From RHLJ01 sp963974345 (lineage in GTDB: Bacteria; Bacteroidota; Rhodothermia; Balneolales; Balneolaceae): DNA of 64,000 nucleotides. A program made the position numbers and the translations under genes. The stretch spans positions 309,380-373,379 of the forward strand of contig CAXBBW010000002.1 of NCBI GenBank assembly GCA_963974345.1, written 5' to 3'. Shown in pieces: positions 9,269 through 17,100 of the stretch (within the stretch, counting starts at the first letter, position 1; each line of letters opens with the position of its first letter). The notes beneath the pieces are model-generated. The model saw nothing but the letters and a program-made list of their open reading frames with translations. It had not been told where the DNA came from and made no database searches.

Positions 9269-12094
9269 ATGTTTAAAAAGCTATTAAGCTCAGGTCTTTT
9301 CTGTGTCTTATTTTCTAGTTTGGCATTTGCTCAATTTGGAAGTATAACAGGTAAGATTGTTGATAATGTAACAGGTGAAGAATTGCCTGGTGCAAACGTA
9401 TATATTGTAGAACTCGAAAAAGGAGCATCTTCAGATATAAATGGTGATTTCACCATTTCTGCAGTCCCAAATGGTACCTACAATGTAAGAGTCACCTATA
9501 TCGGTTATTTAAGACAAGATCTTACAGTAACTGTTAGCGGTGAAACAAATCTAGATCTTTTTCTAGAAGAAGATATAGCCGGTTTAGAAGAAATCATTGT
9601 AACCGGTCAAGGACAGGCAATCGATAAGAAAAGATTGTCAACAACTGTAGATGTAATTACAGCGAAAGATCTTGAGAAAATTCCTGCTCAACGATTAGAT
9701 CAGGTACTTCAAGCAAACCTACCGAACTCTCAAGTTCGTTTATCATCCGGTCAGCCGGGTACATCTTCTCTAATTAGAGGTAGAGGTGTAAACTCTGCAC
9801 TTACTTCAACAACTCCTGTAGTTTACATTGATGGTGTACGTGTTGATAATACAAACGGTTCAAACAGAGCAATTGGTACTGGTGGAGCTCAAAGTTCTGC
9901 ACTAGCTGATATACCTATTGAAAACATTGAACGTATTGAGGTTATTAAGGGTGGTGCCGCTACTACACTTTATGGTGCTGATGCAGCAAATGGTGTAATT
10001 CAAATCTTTACTAAAAAAGGTGTACGTGGTGCAAACAGATTAACTTTCGAAAGTACACTTGGCGCTATTAAGGGAACAGAAGACTTCTTATTTTTTGATG
10101 GTACCGCTGATATTCTTTATAAAACTGGTACATATCAGGAATACAAGCTTTCAACAAGTGGTGGTACTGAAAATCTTACTTATTCTTTTTCAGGATCTAT
10201 GCTTGATAACGATGGTTTTAAAGCAAATACAGATCAAGTACGCCACAACTTAAGAACTACAGTTTCAGCACAAGTTAATGATGTTGTGAACTATACAGGT
10301 TCTTTAGGCTTTACTAGTTCTGAGTTTTCCAGAGACGATAATGCAAATAGTTCTTTCGGGTCATATAGTAGTCTTGAAGGTGCACGTTATGGCGATGTTG
10401 ACGCCTTAGATGCTACTGCTTTCGATGCTCTGGATGCTCAAATCACCGATATTCAAAATAATGTGGATTTCCTTGAAGATATCAAACGCTTCCAGACTTC
10501 TCATAATTTACAGTTTAGTATTATGGATGGATTGGCTGCTAAAGTTGTAGTTGGTGCAGATAACCGTACTTCACGTCAACGCCAGATTCAAACAAATGCT
10601 TATTTGATCGCTTTAGGGGCAGTTCCTATAGGTACATCTGATCAAGGTGGAATCACTGTTTTTGAAGGCGATTATCTTGGATTAACCGTTGAAGGTAATA
10701 TTCAGTATCAAAAAGACTTCCAAGATATTTCTACTATTACTGTAGTTGGTGGTCAAATCTTCAGAACGGATGACCGTCAAGTTAGACTTGTTGGTTCAGA
10801 AGTTCCAGATGGTGCAAAAACATTAAATACTGCTTCTGATGTTGCAGTTTCTGACTTTAGAAGAACGGTAGCTAACTACGGATTTTTCTTCCAAGAAAAC
10901 GTTGGGTTCAAAGACAAATACTTTGTTGAGTTTGGTGCTCGTATTGATGATAACACAGCATTTGGTGAAAATGTTGATCCTCAATTTTTCCCGAAAGTTG
11001 GTGTTAGTTACTCACTTTCCTCAGAAAGTTTCTTCCAAGACCTAGTTCCTCAAAACATTTTATCTAATGTTAAATTGAGAGCTAACTACGGTGCAGCAGG
11101 TAACTTCCCTACTCCATTCTCTAATCAAGTTCTTGCGAATGTTAACCCATTTAATGGTGGACAGTCAATCGAGTTTGGTACAGCCGGTGATCCTAATCTA
11201 AAACCAGAACGCTCTGAAACTGTAGAGTTCGGTGTTGATTTAGGTTTCTGGAATAACCGTGCGAATTTAGAATTTACATCATATAGTACAGTTACTAAAG
11301 ATGCACTATTTAACTCAAATAACGCTCCTTCTTCTGGACTTGGTGCTTCTCTACAAAACGTAGGGGAAATCGAAAACAAGGGTTGGGAATTAGCTGGTAA
11401 GGTATTAGTACTCCAGAAAAGAGATTACAGCCTTTCTATTAGAGGTTCTGTAAATAGCTTTACTAATGAAGTTACTGCCTCTGGTGGAGCACCATTTAGT
11501 GTAGGTGGTTTCTCATTCTTAGGTTCATGGGTTGAAGAAGGAAAGCCTATTGGATATTTCAGAGGAAATAATCCTGTATTTGATGGTTCTGGAAACTTAG
11601 TAGAAGTCCAGCCAAATGCTGATTTAGGTAGCACTGTTGCTGATTTATTTGGATCATTTGGTCTTAACTTTAACTACAAGAGTTTAGGCTTTAATGTTAC
11701 TGGTGATTATCAATCAGGTGGAAACATTGTAAATACTACCGAAGTACTTAAGTTTATCAGAGGTGTACCGGATGATAGATACCCACAAGGTGCTGGAAGT
11801 AATTTCTTTGATCTAGCTGGTATTTGGGTAGAAGATGCTTCTTATGTTAAAGTCCGTCTTATTACTCTCGATTATACTTTACCACAAGAATGGTATTCAG
11901 GTATTGTACGAAGCATCAACATTGGTGCAAGCGCAGTAAACCCTTTCAACTTTGTTGCTAATAATGTAGATCCTGAAGTATCAGGAGCAGGTATTGGTGG
12001 ACAAGGAGCAACTGAAGTGGGTGTAGGTGGATTCGTATATGGTACGGAATCACAGCCAAGACAATTCTTAGGTAGTATCAAAATTGACTTTTGA
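9269..12094 (+). CDS. SusC/RagA-type TonB-linked outer-membrane transporter
   Basis: The 941-residue protein has a signal peptide (residues 1-21, ending SLAFA), a carboxypeptidase-regulatory-like domain (about 22-110, with GSITGKIVD and GEELPGANV), then a TonB-dependent plug (about 115-250, with VIKGGAATTLYGADAANGV). The remaining 690 residues form the beta barrel and end in the aromatic-terminated strand FLGSIKIDF. Such proteins import glycans, peptides or other ligands with a SusD lipoprotein as lid. The SusD-like gene starts 39 bases downstream. No glycoside hydrolases or sensor genes are adjacent, so the substrate is unknown. A GG-rich RBS is present at 9261-9264. Confidence 0.93.
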   Translation: MFKKLLSSGLFCVLFSSLAFAQFGSITGKIVDNVTGEELPGANVYIVELEKGASSDINGDFTISAVPNGTYNVRVTYIGYLRQDLTVTVSGETNLDLFLEEDIAGLEEIIVTGQGQAIDKKRLSTTVDVITAKDLEKIPAQRLDQVLQANLPNSQVRLSSGQPGTSSLIRGRGVNSALTSTTPVVYIDGVRVDNTNGSNRAIGTGGAQSSALADIPIENIERIEVIKGGAATTLYGADAANGVIQIFTKKGVRGANRLTFESTLGAIKGTEDFLFFDGTADILYKTGTYQEYKLSTSGGTENLTYSFSGSMLDNDGFKANTDQVRHNLRTTVSAQVNDVVNYTGSLGFTSSEFSRDDNANSSFGSYSSLEGARYGDVDALDATAFDALDAQITDIQNNVDFLEDIKRFQTSHNLQFSIMDGLAAKVVVGADNRTSRQRQIQTNAYLIALGAVPIGTSDQGGITVFEGDYLGLTVEGNIQYQKDFQDISTITVVGGQIFRTDDRQVRLVGSEVPDGAKTLNTASDVAVSDFRRTVANYGFFFQENVGFKDKYFVEFGARIDDNTAFGENVDPQFFPKVGVSYSLSSESFFQDLVPQNILSNVKLRANYGAAGNFPTPFSNQVLANVNPFNGGQSIEFGTAGDPNLKPERSETVEFGVDLGFWNNRANLEFTSYSTVTKDALFNSNNAPSSGLGASLQNVGEIENKGWELAGKVLVLQKRDYSLSIRGSVNSFTNEVTASGGAPFSVGGFSFLGSWVEEGKPIGYFRGNNPVFDGSGNLVEVQPNADLGSTVADLFGSFGLNFNYKSLGFNVTGDYQSGGNIVNTTEVLKFIRGVPDDRYPQGAGSNFFDLAGIWVEDASYVKVRLITLDYTLPQEWYSGIVRSINIGASAVNPFNFVANNVDPEVSGAGIGGQGATEVGVGGFVYGTESQPRQFLGSIKIDF

Positions 12095-12133
12095 TATTGA
12101 TAATCGAAAATTTTCAAAACAGACAATAACACT

Positions 12134-13543
12134 ATGAAAAAGAATATAATTTTAACTACCGTGCTTGTATTTTCGGTATTTGCTTCGTGCGATTTGATCG
12201 ACGGAACAGGTGTTGAAAATCCAAACTTAACATTAGACGCTGCTCGGGATCTTCCCAACCCAGCTACCGCTTTTGTAAATGGTTTGCAAGAACAATTAGC
12301 AAGTACAGCAAACAGCTGTCTTACTACCCAAGAACTTGCAACAGATAACTATATGAACGCCCAAACTTTCTATAATCAGAATGTTGACGGTGGTACTTAT
12401 CGAGATATCGATACAGATTTCCGTAACTGCCAAGCGGCTATTGGAACACTTCGAGAACAAGCAGATTACGTACTTACTGATGTAATTACAATTGATCCAG
12501 TTCCTGCGAAGGAAGCAGAGGCTTATTTCTTTAGAGGAATAGCAAGCCTTTGGTCAGGTGAAATTTTCACCACTCTTCCAAATGACGCCGTTGTTGCAGC
12601 AGTACCTCCAGCAACTCATTTCGCTGAAGCAATTGCAGATTTTACTGCTGCTCTAGCTATTGACGGAACGAACGTTAGCTACTTGCTTGCAAGAGCAAGA
12701 GCTAACTATGATGCGGGCAATCAAGCAGCTGCTGTAGCAGATGCAAACGCAGCTATAACTGCAGATGCTTCTGGAACGTATGTTCGATACATCATTTTTG
12801 ATGGTGTTGACGGACCTACAAACACTATTCAGGATGCACTACATGATCGTGGTGGTTTTGATGACCTCCAACCTCTTCCACGATTAGACTTCCTTGATCC
12901 AAAATTCTTTGATATTTCTGGATCTGTAGATTCTAATGTTCCTCTTCTTAAAATTGAAGAAGCTCATTTGATTCTAGCGGAAGCCGAAATAGCTGATGGT
13001 GATCTACCAGGAGCTAGAACAGTTATGACTGCAGTAGCTAACCTGGCTAATTCTAGAGCTAAATCTACAGTAGATGATTCTGGTGAAGGTCGATCTGGTC
13101 AAGGTACGGTAGCACAACGCCCTGATACTAGTGCATACAGCGTTAGAGCTAGTGCTTCTGATCCGTTTGTAGATGGATTGGTTCTTGATAGAGTTGCTAC
13201 ACTTGCAACGCCATCGATTTCTGCCACTTCTGTAACCGCTGCTGATATCACAGCAATAGCCAATGATGTTGACGCACTAACAACATTATATCTACTTCGC
13301 CAAGAAATTTTCTTCGCTGAAGGACGTAGAATGTTTGACCTAGGTATTAGATGGCCAGTATCAGAGCGTGAAGCTCTGCTTAATCCAAATATTGTCGCTT
13401 CTGATCGAGTAGCAACTGTACCTGCATTTTTGCCTCCAATAAGTGAGCATGATGCTTTTACGGATAATGCAGCAACTTTCGAAGTAACTATTCAACACAA
13501 CTTGAATAGAACTATCGCTACAGGTAGAGGTAACAGATTCTGA
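12134..13543 (+). CDS. SusD/RagB-like outer-membrane lipoprotein
   Basis: The 469-residue product starts with a lipoprotein signal whose lipobox Cys is residue 19 (VFASCD). It has helical, TPR-like segments (EAEAYFFRGIASLW, EAIADFTAALAI) and a C-terminal ILAEAEIADGD and LYLLRQEIFFAEGRRMFDLGIRW region. These are the hallmarks of RagB/SusD proteins, in which the family ends with residues that contact the SusC barrel. It is shorter than typical SusD and rather diverged. It is the partner of the upstream SusC-like gene, in one operon that closes with a terminator at 13571. Confidence 0.85.
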   Translation: MKKNIILTTVLVFSVFASCDLIDGTGVENPNLTLDAARDLPNPATAFVNGLQEQLASTANSCLTTQELATDNYMNAQTFYNQNVDGGTYRDIDTDFRNCQAAIGTLREQADYVLTDVITIDPVPAKEAEAYFFRGIASLWSGEIFTTLPNDAVVAAVPPATHFAEAIADFTAALAIDGTNVSYLLARARANYDAGNQAAAVADANAAITADASGTYVRYIIFDGVDGPTNTIQDALHDRGGFDDLQPLPRLDFLDPKFFDISGSVDSNVPLLKIEEAHLILAEAEIADGDLPGARTVMTAVANLANSRAKSTVDDSGEGRSGQGTVAQRPDTSAYSVRASASDPFVDGLVLDRVATLATPSISATSVTAADITAIANDVDALTTLYLLRQEIFFAEGRRMFDLGIRWPVSEREALLNPNIVASDRVATVPAFLPPISEHDAFTDNAATFEVTIQHNLNRTIATGRGNRF

Positions 13544-13570
13544 TCTTAATTAGATTAGATTTTAAATTTA

Positions 13571-13603
13571 AAAAGCTCTGAGTTTACTCAGAGCTTTTTT
13601 TTT
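13571..13603 (+). terminator. Intrinsic terminator of the SusC/SusD operon
   Basis: Stem AAAAGCTCTGAG pairs with its near-perfect complement after a five-base TTTAC loop, and is followed by a run of nine T. It sits 28 bases after the SusD stop. Confidence 0.9.
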
Positions 13604-13628
13604 GCACTTATTTTCTGGTAACATAAAT

Positions 13629-13659
13629 AAAGCCTCTTCATAAATTCTGAAGGGGCTTT
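13629..13659 (-). terminator. Terminator of tRNA fragment copy 1
   Basis: Inverted repeat AAAGCCTCTTCA with complementary arm TGAAGGGGCTTT (one G-T pair) around the loop TAAATTC. On the minus strand it follows the tRNA 3' end at 13664. It is nearly identical to the hairpin at 13990-14020. Confidence 0.7.
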
Positions 13660-13663
13660 ATTG

Positions 13664-13713
13664 TGGCGGGGACAGGATTCGAACCTGCGTCTGTCAACTG
13701 ACGGATATGAGCC
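13664..13713 (-). other. tRNA 3'-half fragment, copy 1 (displaced attachment site)
   Basis: Read on the minus strand, this stretch carries an anticodon-loop-like CTCATAT, a T arm (GCAGG-TTCGAAT-CCTGT) and an acceptor 3' strand ending CCCCGCCA. No D arm or 5' acceptor strand lies next to it, so it is not a working tRNA gene. The stretch between the anticodon stem and the T arm is six bases longer than in copy 2 and contains a small inverted repeat, so this copy has diverged. The T arm, acceptor end and following terminator match copy 2 almost base for base. Confidence 0.7.
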
Positions 13714-13721
13714 AAATCTAT

Positions 13722-13973
13722 CTATTTTTGATGTAGTATCTTATTTCTAATGAAAGCTCTGCCTCTTGAACTCTTAAGCTCTTGCTCCCTTTTTAATGCT
13801 TCCTGCTTAGTATCAAACTCTTCTGTATGGATTACTGCCCATGGCTGGTAGTTTTTTGTCCAACCTTTATTCTTTTCATGATTATGTGAAATAACTCTTT
13901 GCTCTAAATCAGATGTGTATCCGATATAGATCTTATCATAATTATTAGAATAGAGTACATATACCAAAAACAT
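13722..13973 (-). CDS. Small GIY-YIG nuclease
   Basis: The 83-residue protein is a single GIY-YIG domain: VYVLYSN is the first signature strand, YIGYT the second. The catalytic Arg is in DLEQRVISHN and the metal-binding Glu region is in TKQEALKREQELKSS. It belongs to the short UPF0213-like group often labelled excinuclease subunit C-like. Role is unknown; the fold cuts DNA. The gene lies between the two tRNA-fragment repeats, with only about 8 bases separating its stop from the left fragment, so the gene and one repeat form a compact unit of roughly 360 bases. Confidence 0.88.
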   Translation of the reverse strand: MFLVYVLYSNNYDKIYIGYTSDLEQRVISHNHEKNKGWTKNYQPWAVIHTEEFDTKQEALKREQELKSSRGRAFIRNKILHQK

Positions 13974-13989
13974 AGTTTTTTAAATAAAA

Positions 13990-14020
13990 AAAGCCTCTTC
14001 ATAAATTCTGAAGAGGCTTT
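13990..14020 (-). terminator. Terminator of tRNA fragment copy 2
   Basis: Perfect 12-base inverted repeat AAAGCCTCTTCA with the loop TAAATTC, followed on the minus strand by a T-rich tail (TTTTTTTATTT). It sits directly after the 3' end of the tRNA fragment at 14025. Confidence 0.85.
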
Positions 14021-14024
14021 ATTG

Positions 14025-14069
14025 TGGCGGGGACAGGATTCGAACCTGCGACCTTCGGGTTATGAGCCC
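14025..14069 (-). other. tRNA-Met(CAT) 3'-half fragment, copy 2 (attachment site of the element)
   Basis: On the minus strand this reads from the anticodon loop (GGG-CTCATAA-CCC) through a normal five-base variable loop, T arm and acceptor strand CCCCGCCA. The homology to a tRNA stops inside the anticodon stem; the next bases (GGTAGGG... on the minus strand) do not form a D arm. The integrase gene starts 178 bases further right. This is the usual picture of a tyrosine-integrase element that recombines in the 3' half of a tRNA and leaves the displaced 3' end at its far border. The restored full tRNA should lie beyond base 64,000. Confidence 0.8.
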
Positions 14070-14173
14070 TACCCATTTTGTATCAATATGGTCTTAAATG
14101 TGTCTAAATTGCTGTTTAAAGCACTTATTCGACTCATCTGAAACCACAATAATTCAAGTAAAACCGCCAATTG

Positions 14174-14199
14174 TTGTACCTATGTTGTACCCATTGTAC
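14174..14199 (+). promoter_or_regulatory. Three TTGTAC repeats upstream of the integrase
   Basis: TTGTAC occurs at 14174, 14185 and 14194, 48 bases before the integrase start. They could be integrase arm sites or an operator. The spacing (11 and 9 bases) keeps them on one helical face roughly. Confidence 0.4.
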
Positions 14200-14246
14200 A
14201 AAAGAATCCTTATCTTCTAAGTGTAGCTCCTCAAAACACTTAGATT

Positions 14247-15464
14247 ATGGCTTCATTAAAAGTACTACTCCGCAAAAATAAGAAAAAATCAGATCAAACG
14301 TGTCCTTTGGCATTAAGAATTACGCACAATCGTAAGACACGATATATATTCTTAGGGCAATATATATTAGAGAAGCATTGGAATGAGGATACTCAACGAG
14401 TTAAGAAATCTCATCCTAATTCAGCACGCCTGAACAATCTAATTCTAAAAAAGCTATCAGAAGCTAATGACACGATCTTAGAATTGGAGAGTAAAGATAA
14501 TCCCGTTTCCGTTAAACAGATCAAAAATAAGGTTACCAACAGTAATGCAGATATTAGTTTTTTTGATTTGGGTGAGAAACGAATTAAAGAGTATGAAGAA
14601 AAAGGCACGTTTTCTGTGTCTCGTGCAGACCAATCTATTCTAAATAATATTGAGGCGTTCAACGGTGGAAAGAATCTATCCTTTAGCGATATAACTGTCT
14701 CCTTCTTAGATAGATTCAAAACCTACTGTGTTACTAAGCTCAATCACAAAAAGCGAACGGCCACCAATCAACTCATGCTTATCAGGACTTTATACAATAG
14801 AGCGATCAGTGAAGGCATTATTGATGAAAAGAATTATCCGTTCGGTGGTGATAATATCTCAATCAAACTTAACTCTGGGAATAAAATTGGATTAACCGAA
14901 GAAGAAATAAGATTGATTGAGGAAATGGAATTCAAACAAGGCACTTCAATCTGGCACACCAAAAATATATGGCTCTTCTCTTTTTACTTTGCAGGGGTAC
15001 GGGTATCAGACGTACTTTCGCTTAAATGGTCTGATATTAAAAATGAGCGTCTCTATTATGAAATGAGTAAGAACGATAAACCAGTTTCTTTAAAAATACC
15101 TGAGAAAGCGTTAGCCATTATAGAGTTATATATAAAGGACAAAAATTCTGCGGATGATTATATCTTTCCTTATTTAAAGGAAGCCAATCAGGATGATCCT
15201 GAAGATATATTTAGAAAATCTCGTAATGCTTCCAGACTACTTAATAAATGGCTTAAACGAATTGCCGAACAAGCAGGAATTGATAAGAATTTATCCAATC
15301 ATATTTCACGTCATTCGTTTGGGAATATAGCAGGAGAGAAAATTCATCCACTTATGCTTCAAAAGCTTTATCGCCATACTGACCTTAAAACCACTATCAA
15401 CTATCAGGCGAATTTCATTAATAAAGAAGCTGATGACGCACTAGATAAGGTCATCGACTTCTAA
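14247..15464 (+). CDS. Tyrosine integrase of the tRNA-inserted element
   Basis: The 405-residue site-specific recombinase has an N-terminal arm-binding domain (about 1-85, with RITHNRKTRYIFLG), a SAM-like core-binding domain (about 95-205) and the catalytic domain (about 215-395). Catalytic residues are visible: Arg in FAGVRVSDVLSL, His-x-x-Arg in ISRHSFGN (as HxxR-like SRHSF), His in LYRHTDLKTT and Tyr in INYQ. This architecture is common in Bacteroidota integrative elements and transposons. Its start is 178 bases from the tRNA fragment, as expected for an enzyme next to its attachment site. A weak hairpin follows at 15541. Confidence in family is high; which tRNA end it uses is inferred from the fragment. 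Confidence 0.92.
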   Translation: MASLKVLLRKNKKKSDQTCPLALRITHNRKTRYIFLGQYILEKHWNEDTQRVKKSHPNSARLNNLILKKLSEANDTILELESKDNPVSVKQIKNKVTNSNADISFFDLGEKRIKEYEEKGTFSVSRADQSILNNIEAFNGGKNLSFSDITVSFLDRFKTYCVTKLNHKKRTATNQLMLIRTLYNRAISEGIIDEKNYPFGGDNISIKLNSGNKIGLTEEEIRLIEEMEFKQGTSIWHTKNIWLFSFYFAGVRVSDVLSLKWSDIKNERLYYEMSKNDKPVSLKIPEKALAIIELYIKDKNSADDYIFPYLKEANQDDPEDIFRKSRNASRLLNKWLKRIAEQAGIDKNLSNHISRHSFGNIAGEKIHPLMLQKLYRHTDLKTTINYQANFINKEADDALDKVIDF

Positions 15465-15540
15465 ATAATTGATCTGTCCTAGCATATAATCGCAAGTTGA
15501 TACCGTATAAGCCCTTGTCAGACAAATAATTAAGACGAAA

Positions 15541-15564
15541 ACAAAGTTTTTCTAAAAACTTTGT
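15541..15564 (+). terminator. AT-rich hairpin after the integrase
   Basis: Perfect 11-base inverted repeat ACAAAGTTTTT with a two-base loop, 76 bases after the integrase stop. There is no following T run, so termination is only a possibility. Confidence 0.35.
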
Positions 15565-15637
15565 AAGGAATACTCTTTGAAACGGTCTAACTGTATGATA
15601 AAATTATAAAATCTGGACAATTAAAAGGAGATGATAT

Positions 15638-15844
15638 ATGGCTTCCTACTACATGAATAAGAACTCTCAATCAAATGGTGACAATGAAGTCCATAGAGAA
15701 GGTTGCTCTTGGATGCCTAAATCAGAAAACAGGCTTTATTTAGGTGAGTTCTCATCTTGTCATGGGGCAGTTTCTAAAGCTAAAACAATAGATTCCGATG
15801 CAGATGGATGCAAACATTGTTCTCCTGCATGCCACACTTCGTAA
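15638..15844 (+). CDS. Small Cys-rich conserved protein
   Basis: A 68-residue protein preceded by a strong RBS (AAAAGGAG). Its pattern is VHREGCSWMP, NRLYLGEFSSC, then GCKHCSPACHTS at the end. I recall a widespread family of small proteins with the same GDxEVHxxGC and C-terminal CxxCxxxCH layout, without a known function. The five cysteines and terminal histidine suggest metal binding, which is an inference. There is no signal peptide. It lies between the integrase and an HTH gene, in the cargo start of the element. Confidence 0.75.
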   Translation: MASYYMNKNSQSNGDNEVHREGCSWMPKSENRLYLGEFSSCHGAVSKAKTIDSDADGCKHCSPACHTS

Positions 15845-15870
15845 ACTGACCACTTACTCAATACAATTAA

Positions 15871-16140
15871 ATGGAAGTCATCTGTCTTGAGACAGAGGCG
15901 TTTTATGACCTCATTGATAAAGTTGTAGAACGTCTTGAGTCACAATCACCGGATATTGAAAATAAATGGATAGATAGCCAAGAAGCTATGAGCCTTCTTG
16001 GTATTAAATCTAAAACCACGTTACAAGGTTATCGTGATAATGGGGATATACGTTTCACTCAACCTCGTAAGAAGCTCATTCTTTATGATCGTGAATCTAT
16101 TTTAGATTTTTTGGAGGGCAATGCGAAAGAGACCTTTTAA
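15871..16140 (+). CDS. Small HTH DNA-binding protein, excisionase-like
   Basis: The 89-residue protein has a MerR/HTH_17-type winged helix at about residues 32-80: NKWIDSQEAMSLLGIKS, then GYRDNGDIRFT and ILYDRESILDFL. In Bacteroidota elements such genes next to the integrase act as excisionases or regulators of excision. The helical N-terminus (residues 1-30) probably dimerises. It begins 27 bases after the small Cys-rich gene and is on the integrase strand. The excision role is inferred from position; binding of DNA follows from the fold. Confidence 0.75.
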   Translation: MEVICLETEAFYDLIDKVVERLESQSPDIENKWIDSQEAMSLLGIKSKTTLQGYRDNGDIRFTQPRKKLILYDRESILDFLEGNAKETF

Positions 16141-16147
16141 AATACTA

Positions 16148-16459
16148 TCAATTCAAAGTCGTACGGTCAGTATCTGGGTAATTGGGAAAATTACCAGGAG
16201 TAGTATTGAAGAACGCTTCATCCCAAGGACGCAGACCATCTATATGAGTGTAGATTTTCTTCAGCTCAATATCGAATTCTTGTGGGGATATTTCACCACG
16301 TTCAAGTTTAAACAGAAACTGCGTGAGTTCTTTTCTGTAACACTGTTCGCCAAGACTGTTTTTGAAATATGGCGGATACTCTCCTCCAAAATGAGCTTTC
16401 AAATATTTGACCGCTTCATCGTTGTGTTTTGCCAACTCTTTTTTCATTTCAATCGCCAT
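16148..16459 (-). CDS. Hypothetical protein of the mobile element
   Basis: The 103-residue product (start at the ATG for AIEMKKEL, preceded on the minus strand by AAGGTTAGGGG) is soluble, mixed charge and helical, with GGEYPPYFKN and RPWDEAFFNTTPG. I do not recognise it. An in-frame start at 16483 would add eight residues and is possible. It is convergent with the HTH gene at 16140 and diverges from the next gene, which overlaps its promoter region. The opposite-strand frame over the same bases is a shadow with no protein-like features. Confidence 0.55.
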   Translation of the reverse strand: MAIEMKKELAKHNDEAVKYLKAHFGGEYPPYFKNSLGEQCYRKELTQFLFKLERGEISPQEFDIELKKIYTHIDGLRPWDEAFFNTTPGNFPNYPDTDRTTLN

Positions 16460-16496
16460 AATATAACCCCTAACCTTTTTCATAATTCTACCACAG

Positions 16497-17096
16497 ATGG
16501 AGTCTAAACTCAAACCTCATGACATAAAAGAAGTCCTATCTAATCAACAGACAGATGCATTCGCAAAGCTTCGTCTGCGTCAACAGGCAGAGTATATCGC
16601 CAAAGGCATACAAGTTGGTGAAGATCAAGAATTGGATCAGAAATTTGACCTGCAAAGACAAGATTTATATGAGGGTATTCAAAAAAGAGAACAATGGATT
16701 AAAGAGCTAGAAGCCACGGATAACTACGATCAGATATCCAATGAATTAAGCCAAGATGATCCCTATGGGTTAATGGAGTATGCCGAAGGTAAAGAACGTC
16801 CTTTAGAACCAGATGCACAGTCTGATTATTTCAAGGGCTTTACTCAAGGTTATAAGCTTCAAGAGCTAGCCCCTGAAATAAATCACGTTCTTATCAATTC
16901 AGGTGACCGCAATGATGAACGCATGAAAGGAATGATTGAAGCTCGCAATCAGCATACTAAAGACAAAGCTTTAGATCCATCCTCTGAAATCTCACCCGAA
17001 ATATGGGATGAATTAGACACAAACAAACGTGAAATAGAATCTGGACGCTCCCCGTCAAAAGAAGTGGACAAAGGTAAAGATATAGACAGGTCATAA
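16497..17096 (+). CDS. Hypothetical helical protein upstream of the coupling protein
   Basis: A 199-residue acidic, mostly helical protein with no signal peptide or membrane segment. Coiled-coil-like segments occur at about 20-75 (AKLRLRQQAEYIAKGI, RQDLYEGIQKREQW) and the C-terminus is charged. I do not recognise it. It ends at 17096, five bases before the first codon of sense for the coupling protein, whose frame is shifted by one. It may be an accessory mobilization protein that works with the coupling protein, or, if a frameshift occurs, its N-terminal part. Confidence 0.6.
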   Translation: MESKLKPHDIKEVLSNQQTDAFAKLRLRQQAEYIAKGIQVGEDQELDQKFDLQRQDLYEGIQKREQWIKELEATDNYDQISNELSQDDPYGLMEYAEGKERPLEPDAQSDYFKGFTQGYKLQELAPEINHVLINSGDRNDERMKGMIEARNQHTKDKALDPSSEISPEIWDELDTNKREIESGRSPSKEVDKGKDIDRS

Positions 17097-17100
17097 AACT

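Noticed and set aside
11872..12258. 128-codon minus-strand frame
   Set aside because: It overlaps the ends of the SusC and SusD genes and has no independent support.
14025..14069. Complete tRNA gene
   Set aside because: The 5' acceptor strand and D arm are absent on the left and right; homology starts in the anticodon stem.
16121..16507. 128-codon plus-strand frame
   Set aside because: It is the shadow of the minus-strand hypothetical gene at 16148, which has better composition and an RBS.
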